A stretch of DNA of 64,000 bases from Triatoma infestans (taxonomy: Eukaryota > Arthropoda > Insecta > Hemiptera > Reduviidae), in the NCBI GenBank assembly GCA_011037195.1, contig JAAEAF010003832.1:90968-154967 (forward strand), given 5' to 3'. The first letter of the stretch is position 1; the number at the start of each line of letters is the position of its first letter. Both the position numbers and the translations under genes were made by a program. The notes beneath the pieces are model-generated. The model was not told where the DNA came from. It saw only the letters and a list, made by a program, of their open reading frames with translations, and ran no database searches. Shown one piece after another: positions 56,551-64,000 of this stretch.

Positions 56551-57266
56551 TAGTGGAAGGACAAAATTGAAAATAATAGTTTAAAGTTTCTGAATATTTT
56601 ATAGTATCCAAAATTGTATTTTTGTTAATATTTTATAATTATTTTAGTGCTGTGAATTTACCTTCAAAAAGTGTGTATTTTAGAACCAGGTATAAAGTCC
56701 TGTTACTCGTACGGTTCAAGAACAATTATGGGCATTGTACTGTACACCCCTCTTTATCACAGGGGAGGAATTAAGGACAAAATTGAAAATAATAGTTAAT
56801 TTCTGAATATTTTATAGTATCCAAAATTGTATTTTTGTTAATAGTTTATAATATTTTAGTGCTGTGAATTTACCTTCAAAAAGTGTGTATTTTAGAACCA
56901 GGTATAAAGTCCTGTTACTCGTACGGTTCAAGAACAATTATGGCATTGTACTGACTACCCCTTCTTCTCACAGGGGAGGAATTGAAACAAAGAGAAGAGA
57001 TATTTTAAGACAGACTCGTTCTAGCTACCAAAGTGAAAACATCAGAGCCAGTATCAAGTTTTAAGAATTATTCCAATTAATTTATAAGCATATTGTTGTT
57101 AACTTAATTTCTCTTAGAGAATATATCTTTTGAAAAACAGTGTGACTTCTTTATTATTACTAGACTTCATTCTCTTTTAAAATTACAAACTTATAAGCCC
57201 TTTTCACTAAAACGCTCGTGCTACACACTACCACTACTACAAATACAACTCCACACCATCACATTA

Positions 57267-57305
<39 letters not shown>

Positions 57306-57729
57306 TAAATATAATCTTTCAAATAATAACTACAAGTTAATTGATTATTATAAGCTTATTTAAATATTGTGAAACTGGCACTGATACTTAGAGAGCAATT
57401 CCTGAAGTGTCCTGTTTGAAGGTTGATGTGAGACTCTGTACTCTTTTTTTTTTCTCTTTTAAAACTAATGTTAGAATCTATTCTTTGGAATTGCTCTCTC
57501 TCTCTAGTGGGGGAATTTTCTTACAAAGGTTTGGCCTAACGGAATTTAGTGTCTTTGTTTTCTCAATAGCAATGACAGATTTAATATACCTGGTTCTAAA
57601 ATACACACTTTCTGAAGGTAAATTCACAGCACTAAAATAATTATAAAATATTAACAAAAATACAATTTTGGATACTATAAAATATTCAGAAACTTTAAAC
57701 TATTATTTATCGATTTTGTCCTTCCACTA
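56551..57729. mobile_element. TIR element inserted in a decayed 1-kb repeat
   Basis: TAGTGGAAGGACAAAATTGA at the left and the inverse ending TTTTGTCCTTCCACTA at the right, with inverted similarity of about 150 bp. On the left the first ~215 bp (56557-56772) are repeated in tandem at 56773-56983. The centre holds a ~29-base poly(T). No transposase is seen. Confidence 0.7.
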
Positions 57730-57815
57730 CAAAACCATATATTTCCGGTAAAAACCAAATTTCGAAAATTTGACACGACTGCAATTTATTTTTCCTCTGA
57801 CCAGCAGAAAATAAA
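57730..57815 (+). repeat. Decayed 1-kb repeat relative, right half of a split copy
   Basis: Continues the copy at 56270-56545 (ATATTTCCGGTAAAAACC, TTTCGAAAATTTGACACGAC, then CCTCTGACCAGCAGAAAATA). Confidence 0.6.
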
Positions 57816-57934
57816 AAGGGGACTTCGCTGAGGTCCCATTTCATTGAGATGTCTAATTAAAATTAGAACAAAGACCATCCTTGAAAGAAAGAAACTCCTT
57901 TCAGTTTGCTGGAATATTTCAGTACCAATTTGGA

Positions 57935-58968
57935 AAAATGACCTGCAAAATTGATCAAATTAGGTGATGAACTTCTGAATGATAGATTGTATGCTCTGAT
58001 ACTTAGAATTTGGTTAGACGAAGAGATGCCGACTGAATGGTCTTCTGGCCTGATCATATCAATTTTGAAAAAAGGGGACAAGACGACATGCTGCAATTAC
58101 AGAGGGATTACATTACTGAATGTTGCCTATTGTCGAATCTCATAATGGCCCGAACTGAAGGTGTATTCTGAACGTATTCTGACAGACTACCAATGCGGCT
58201 TTAGACCTAATAGGGGTACCAGATCTTCATAATTAGGCAAACACTAGAGAAGTGTTACGAACACAATATAAATGTGCATCTGCTCTTTATTGACTTCAAA
58301 CAAGCATTCGATAGAATTAAAAGAGATCAATTAACACTTACTTTAAAGGGGTTTAATATTCCCCTTAAACTGATAAATTTGATTTAGATGACAATGTTTA
58401 AAACCCGAGGCAACAGAATAAGTAAAGATATTCGTTTCAACGGAGGGGTAAGACAGGGTGATGCGTTATCGGCGGTCCTGTTTAACCTGGCTCTTCATAA
58501 AGCCCTTCTGACAATCGAGCCGAAAGGAAGCTTGGCCACCAGAACCTCACAGTTCCTTGGGTATGCGGATGATATTGTGATTCTCGGGAGAAGTGAGAAT
58601 GCATTAAGAGAGATCCTCACTGAACTGGTGACTGAAAGCAGAAAAGTTGGGCTGGAGTGTTGAGCATAGATAAGACCAAATACATGATGGTGTCGGCAGG
58701 TAAAAGAGGTCCAGCGACCGATTTCACATTCAATGGGGTATCATTTGAATCTGTAGATCACTTCACATACCTTGGAGTAAATATTAATTGCGAAAACAAG
58801 GTGAGCGAAGAAATTAAGAAACGCATCATGGCGGGAGGTCGAGCGTACTACGCTCTTGTAGGATTATTCAAGTCGACACTTCTCTCCAGCGCCACAAAAT
58901 TAAAGTTGTATAAGACACTTGTCAGACCAGTGGTTTGTTACGGCGCTGAGTCTTGGACATTTAGTTGA
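57935..58968 (+). pseudogene. LINE reverse transcriptase domain, decayed
   Basis: Spread over plus-strand frames: [20 protein letters not shown] and [20 protein letters not shown] with NYRGITLLN (fingers); YQCGFRPNRGTRSS; HLLFIDFKQAFDRI (motif A); GGVRQGDALSAVLFNLAL (motif B); LGYADDIVILGRS (motif C, YADD); SIDKTKYMMVSAGK; FTYLGVNINCENKV; KLYKTLVRPVVCYGAESW. All main RT motifs are recognisable, but there are at least two premature stops and three frameshifts. It ends abruptly after GAESW where relatives continue into a WxRKxLRRIFG block, so it is 3'-truncated, about 120 bp before a 1-kb repeat. Confidence 0.88.
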
Positions 58969-59089
58969 AGTCAATTCACTATACAAACTTGATATACCCT
59001 TTCTCTGGACGATGGATGTGAATCCAAAACTATCTCAGGTACATCATAAATATGCAGCTACAATGGATAAAATTCCAGATAAAAAAAAA
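58969..59089. other. No gene seen
   Basis: Short spacer between a LINE fragment and a 1-kb repeat. Confidence 0.5.
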
Positions 59090-60098
59090 TCTGGTGTGAA
59101 ACACTCACAGAACTTTCTCTTACTCCAGTTATCAAAATTATAATTGACAAATTTTATAGTCTGTGTACCAAATTAATTCAAATACGACGAAAACTGAAAA
59201 AAAAAAACCGTTCAGTAAAAGCGTACTTCCGGTTAACTAATTTTCTTGAAACTCTGAATTTTGGCCATCCATATTTTTCTAATTAATTTTGTTTGGATGA
59301 TAGAATTGTATAATCAACTAGGATAGCACTTTGATGAAAATGGAACCCCACACCCCTCCCCTAAAAGTGCCCTTTAAAGAATTTTTCCCAGAAAATGTTT
59401 TAAATAAAAGATGTAGATCTTTGCATGTTTAATTTTATATATGAAGTTTCAAAAAAATCGTCGGAGCCATTTTTGAGAAAATTGCGAAAAAGTGAATAAA
59501 TCATTTAGTAAAGTGGTAAAGTAACGCACTTCCGGTTATCCGATTTTTTTCAAACTCGGAATTTCAACAACATATTTAATTCTAATTAACATTATTTAGA
59601 TGACAGAATTGTCTAATAAACTGAAATAGCACTTTAGATGGAAACCTAACCCACCCCTCCCCCAAAAGTGCCCTTCAATGCATTTTCCCGGAGAAATGTT
59701 TCAAATAAAAGTTGTAGCTCTTTGTATGTGTGGTTGATGTTTGAAGTTTAAAGAAAATCGTCGGAGCCATTTTTGAGAAAATCGCAAAAAAAAATAAAAA
59801 AAACAATAAGTAAAATGGCACTTCCGGTTGGAGGAATTTTGACAGATGACCACTGTCAAATCCCATAGTGATACCAAAACGGAATATCAAGTTTCAACTT
59901 TCTATGTTTTTTTTTTTTGTTTTTGAGCTATGCTGTTTCACATACATACATACACACGCACTCACACACAGCCCATTTGCTAAAACATTTGTACTTTTTT
60001 GGACTCAGAGACATCAAAACGGATATTTCCGGTGAAAACTCGATATCGAAAATATGACACGATTACAATACTCCCTCTTACTAGGAGTAAGAGAAAGT
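59090..60098 (+). repeat. 1-kb repeat, complete forward copy
   Basis: TCTGGTGTGAAACACTCACA to GGAGTAAGAGAAAGTA, with an A-rich left flank and TAATAAAAAA on the right. The three internal subunits are clear: units begin near 59130, 59440 and 59735. A good reference copy. Confidence 0.92.
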
Positions 60099-60803
60099 AA
60101 TAAAAAATTAAATTAATTGAAGAACCTAATTAAATTTTCCAGTTTAAATATTTTAAATAATTAAAACACTGGAAAATATAAAGTGAAAAATAATCTGAAT
60201 TCCAATCTTGGCCAATATCAAGTCTACCAATATATTATAAATTATTAAACATCCTTATAACTAAAATTAATTAAAGAATGTTCCATTAATTATTGATAAA
60301 TTAAAGTTAAAAATAATATATAAGCATTCATCTCAAATATGTATAATACGAAATATTCCTCGTCTTATATAAAAGATAATTTTAAATTCAACTAAATTTT
60401 TTTCCATAGCCATTGAAAAATGGATACGCCCCGTTATAAATAATTAATCTTGAAAAATGAGAGAAATTTTCCCCCTTTTTCTTTTTTCTTCTAAAAGTAG
60501 AAATATAGAATTCAAAAAGTTTCTATCTATAAATTTCCCTCGTCTGAGGAATTTGTAAAAAAAAAAAAATTAAATTTATAATGAGGTTAAATATAATTTT
60601 TATAAAAATGTAAATATCCAGGAGACTTTTCACTTTTAATCCCTCATTTTTTGTGTGGAAATTTTAGATATAATTAAATAAAACTTTCGAGAAATAATGT
60701 AAAATTTGAGAAAAACAAATTAGTTTCAGGGAGGTAAAAGTCCGCTTTATAATTTTTAGCAAAAGATATGTTGCTGGCCGAACACATACTTATCACAAAA
60801 AAA
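60099..60803. other. No gene seen; AT-rich
   Basis: No open frame of note. Confidence 0.5.
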
Positions 60804-61080
60804 TCTGGTGTGAAACATTCACACAACTTTCTCTTATTCCAGTTCTCAAAATTATAACAAACAAATTTTATAGTTTGTATCAAACCCCAAATTTAATGAA
60901 ATTTCAGTCGAAATTTCTGTCTAGTAAAAAACTGTCTAGTAAAAGCGCACTTCCGGTTTACTAATATTCATGAAACTTGGAATTTCGGCCATCTATTTAT
61001 TTCTAATTAATTTTGTTTGGATGATAGAATTTTATAATCAACTATGATAGCAATTTATAGAAAAACATAATCCCACCCCT

Positions 61081-62092
61081 AAGTTTACTTCACCTTATGC
61101 ATACACACTACAACTCATCTAAATTATATACTTAAAACTATGAAATATCCCGATCATAGATACCCTAAGTTAGTCACTCAAGAAATCATCAAACGCAATA
61201 TGCTCTGGTTTAAGGAATTAAATAATATTATCTCTAATTGTGAATTGGAAATAAATTTTAATTTAAATAACATAGATTTGTGGTCTTCTCACATAAAACT
61301 TATTCAAGCTGCATTAGTTCGTTCTTTCAGGCAGGATTGTATTTTAAGAGCGTTAAGTTCGCCATCAGGGAGAATTTATAAAGAATTAAATTTTGATATT
61401 GATTACATGAACGACGAATTGCCAATAAATTATATCAGTTGGGTAATTAAGGCCAGGGGGGAGTTGATATACCTAAATTGTAGCATACTTAGAGAGCCAT
61501 CCAGGCGTCTGTGTTCTCTGTGCAGTATGTCTGTGATTGAAAATTTATACCATTTTATTGCGGAATGTCCCTGTCTTACAGAATTCAGACTGAAGTATTT
61601 TAATAAGAATACTCTATCAAAAGAAGAGTTGGTCTCATATTTAAATGGATTAGGAGGTTGGTTACCGCTAATCAGATATTGCAGCGAAGCCTGGAAATAT
61701 AGATTCAGTTTAATATTAGAATTTAATTACTGATTGCACTTTTAATTTTATATGTTTTCAAAGTTTACCCAGGGTTTTTATTTAATGTTTGTAGTTTATT
61801 TTTTATTATTAATATTATTATTATTATTATTACTATTTTTTATATAATTAAGCTTCAGTTTATTTATTTAGTTTTTTTTCTTCTTTGCATATTTATTCAT
61901 TTATTCATTTTTTTTTTTCTTTTATTATTATACTATATTAAGGAGAAGACATTACTTAAGTTATATAGCACAAACTCCGCTGAAGGTCAATGACCAAGCG
62001 TAAGTCTTTGTTAATTTTTGTTTATATACATGTATAGAAATACTTTTTTGTAAAATAAAGGCATTATCTATCTATCTATCTATCTATCTATC
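61081..62092 (+). mobile_element. 5'-truncated LINE with (ATCT)n tail
   Basis: The repeat sequence ATAATCCCACCCCT just left of 61081 recurs, with two differences, as ATAACCCTACCCCT just right of 62092: a target duplication of about 14 bp. Inside are a coding fragment, a 3' UTR of about 330 bases and an (ATCT)n tract at about 62066-62092. A near-AATAAA signal precedes the tail. Confidence 0.88.
61083..61733 (+). pseudogene. LINE C-terminal protein with C2HC knuckle
   Basis: The frame is open from the insertion edge, so the Met at 61140 need not be a start. SFRQDCILRALSSPSGRIY and ISWVIKARGELIYLN lead to CSLCSMSVIENLYHFIAEC, a C-x2-C-x9-H-x4-C knuckle (residues 125-143 counted from the Met). 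RLKYFNKNTLSKEELVSYLN follows, with a stop at 61731-61733. It is uninterrupted over about 215 codons. The decayed copy at 40950-42875 shares the same knuckle spacing and RLKYFN block. The upstream RT is missing through 5' truncation. Confidence 0.8.
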
Positions 62093-62860
62093 ATAACCCT
62101 ACCCCTCCTCCAAAAATGCCCTTAAATGAATTTTCCCAGAGAAATGTTTTAAATAGAAATTGTAGATCATTGTATGTTTAGTTTATATAGGATGTTTAAA
62201 AAAAATCGTCTAAGATATTGTTGAGAAAACCGGGAAAAAGTGAAAAAAAAAAATCATTTAGTAAAGTGCTAATGTAAACGCACTTCCGGTTATCCGATTT
62301 TTTGGGAAACTCGGAATTTCAATAACATATTCAATGCTAATTAACATTATTTAGATGATAGAATTGTTTAGTAAACTGAAATAGCACTTTAGATGAAGAC
62401 CTAACCCCAACCCTCCCCCCATAACTGCCCTTAAATGAATTTTACCAGAGAAACATTTCAAATAAAAGTTGTAGCTGTTTGTATGTGTAGTAAATATACC
62501 AAGTTTGAAGGAAATCGTCAGGCCATTTTTGAGAAAAAAGTAAAAAAAAAAAAAAAAAAAAAAACTAATGAAGGGGTACTTCCGGGGTTGAGGAATTTGG
62601 CAGATGACCCACTGTCAGATTCCATGGTGATACCTAAACGGAATATGAAGTTTCAACTTTCTACGGTTTTTCCTTTTTGAGCTATGCTGTTCACTTACAC
62701 AGCCAGACACAGATACACACACGCCCCCACACAGAGACCATTTGCTAAAAACCGCTTTTTTGGACTCAGAGGACCTCAAAACGGATATTTCCGGTGAAAA
62801 CTCGATATCGAAAATTTAACACGATTACAATACTTCCTCTTACTAGGAGTAAGAGAAAGT

Positions 62861-63151
62861 AAAAAACGTTCATTCTATTTTTATTAGTATTAGTTTTTAC
62901 AAGTACTTTATTAATCAAAAACAAAATGTTCTCGTAAACAAAATTCTATTTTTGGGGGAAACTCAATGTTAGCACTTTGATTAAATCAATTCCCACTTTT
63001 CTTTTTTTTTCAGCATCAAGAGAATATAAAATAATGCTGCTGTCATACTGGTCACACAACTTTTTTTCAACTTTATACACATACTTCAGGCAATTTTCGG
63101 TAAAAGTGCTGTATAGCTACCCCAGTCGCGATCGTATTCTACAGGTTTTTT
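62861..63151. other. No gene seen
   Basis: AT-rich spacer between two 1-kb repeats. Confidence 0.5.
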
Positions 63152-63864
63152 TACTTTCTCTTACTCCTGTCAAATTTTCGATATCGAGTTTTCAATGGAA
63201 ATATCCGTCTTAGAGGTCCCCTGAGTCAAAAAAGTGGTTTTTAGCATATGGTGTATGTATGTGAACGGCATAGCTCAAAATCGAAAAACCCTAGAAAGTT
63301 GAAATTTGATATTCCTTGATATTATTTAGGTATCACTATGGGATCTGACAGTACGTTATCTGTCAAAATTCCTCAACCGGAAGTATCACTTTACAAGTTT
63401 TTTTTTTTTACTTTTTTGCGATTTTCACAAAAATGGCTCCAACGATTTTCTTCAAACTTGGTATATCAACTACGCATACAAAGAGCTACAACTTTTACAT
63501 GAAACATTTCTCCGGAAAACTTCATTTAAGGGCACTTTTGGGGGAGAGGTGGGGTTAGGTTTTCCTCTAAAGTGCTATTTTAGTTTATTAGATAATTCTG
63601 TCATCTAAATAATGTTTAACATGATTCTGCATTTAACATGTTGTTGAAATTCCGAGTTTGAAAAAACCACATGACCGGAAGTGCGTTTACTTTTCCACTT
63701 TTCTAAATGATTTGTTTAGTTTGCGCGATTTTCTCAAGAATGGCTTCGACAATTTTCTTGAAACTTTATATAAACCACACATACATATATCTACAACTTT
63801 TACTTAAAACATTTCTTCGGGAAAATTCATTTAAGGGCACTTTTAGGGAAGGGGTTGGGTTATG
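63152..63864 (-). repeat. 1-kb repeat, reverse copy, cut at a head-to-head junction
   Basis: Starts ACTTTCTCTTACTCCTGTCA; about 28 bases after the terminal box are deleted. It proceeds normally in reverse until GGGTTATGTT near 63866, where orientation flips. Confidence 0.85.
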
Positions 63865-64000
63865 TTGCAGCTCTTTGTACGTGTAGTTGATGTACAAAGT
63901 TTGAAGAAAATCGTCGGAGCCATTTTTGAGAAAATCGCAAAAAAGTAAAAAAAAAACAACTTGTAAAGTGGTACTTCCGGTTGTGGAATTTTGACAGACG
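63865..64000 (+). repeat. 1-kb repeat, forward piece running off the window
   Basis: GCAGCTCTTTGTACGTGTAG, then GAAGAAAATCGTCGGAGCC and GTGGTACTTCCGGTTG: the start of the last internal subunit in forward orientation. Confidence 0.8.

Larger units (their letters stand above)
60804..62860 (+). repeat. 1-kb repeat, forward copy split by a LINE
   Basis: TCTGGTGTGAAACATTCACA at 60804 and GGAGTAAGAGAAAG ending near 62860. The two parts, 60804-61080 and 62093-62860, join as one normal copy once the LINE at 61081-62092 is removed. Confidence 0.9.

Noticed and set aside
60804..62860. The 1-kb repeat as a Helitron
   Set aside because: There is a 3' hairpin and a 5' TC, but no CTRR end after the hairpin and the insertion is in A/T runs rather than clearly between A and T, so I did not assign it.
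1..64000. CRISPR arrays, bacterial operons, riboswitches or Shine-Dalgarno starts
   Set aside because: No regularly spaced short repeats with unique spacers and no prokaryotic gene layout; the composition and elements are those of an animal genome.

Overview
This window looks like a gene-poor, repeat-saturated stretch of an AT-rich animal genome. An arthropod, probably an insect, is the best guess. The reasons are a mariner transposase, hAT and pogo/Tigger remnants, elements with CAGGGTG termini, many decayed LINE 3' ends (RT and RNase H plus C-terminal zinc-knuckle types), tRNA-derived SINEs, long poly(A)/poly(T) runs and no bacterial-style gene organisation. I recognise no intact host gene. 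Nearly every long open frame is part of a mobile element or a shadow in another frame. Species and LINE clade names cannot be fixed from the sequence alone.

The commonest component is a non-coding interspersed repeat of about 1.0-1.2 kb, called here the '1-kb repeat'. It begins TCTGGTGTGAAACAC and ends GGAGTAAGAGAAAG, and contains two to three diverged internal subunits of about 280 bp. Substantial copies lie at 1-927, 5624-6334, 17000-17990, 18945-19905, 28851-30290, 43931-44929, 59090-60098, 60804-62860 and 63152-64000, with several older, decayed relatives.

The second theme is a set of palindromic (foldback) insertions, most with visible 8-14 bp target duplications, at 6736-6941, 6963-7275, 17996-18227, 20883-21258, 36191-36475, 36780-37070, 38999-40039, 47504-47802 and 53646-54883. 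A related single-armed element occurs at 22255-22380 and 52395-52490. At least five sequence-unrelated families carry the same small RNA-like motif: CTGANGA, one extra nucleotide, a short hairpin, GAAAC, and flanks that pair as a further stem. This reads as a hammerhead-ribozyme core with a minimal stem III, as described for Penelope-like retroelements and retrozymes. It is the most interesting signal in the window.

Layout. 1-12 kb holds 1-kb repeats, SINEs, two foldbacks, a CAGGGTG transposon and LINE debris. 12-24 kb holds SINEs, 1-kb repeats, foldbacks and a clean 951-bp hAT derivative (23668-24618). 25-31 kb has two reverse-strand LINE RT remnants, an internally duplicated 1-kb repeat and an RNase H remnant. 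31-36 kb is mostly featureless AT-rich DNA with a small GC-rich island. 36-43 kb holds foldbacks, a LINE with a 15-bp target duplication, a TIR element invaded by a foldback, and a mariner inside a LINE. 44-56 kb holds LINE ends split by foldbacks, a TIR transposon with a transposase remnant, LTR-like repeats and a three-level nest (pogo containing a foldback containing a LINE). 56-64 kb holds a TIR element, a decayed LINE RT and a cluster of 1-kb repeats, one split by a LINE with target duplication. The nesting gives relative insertion ages without any dating.
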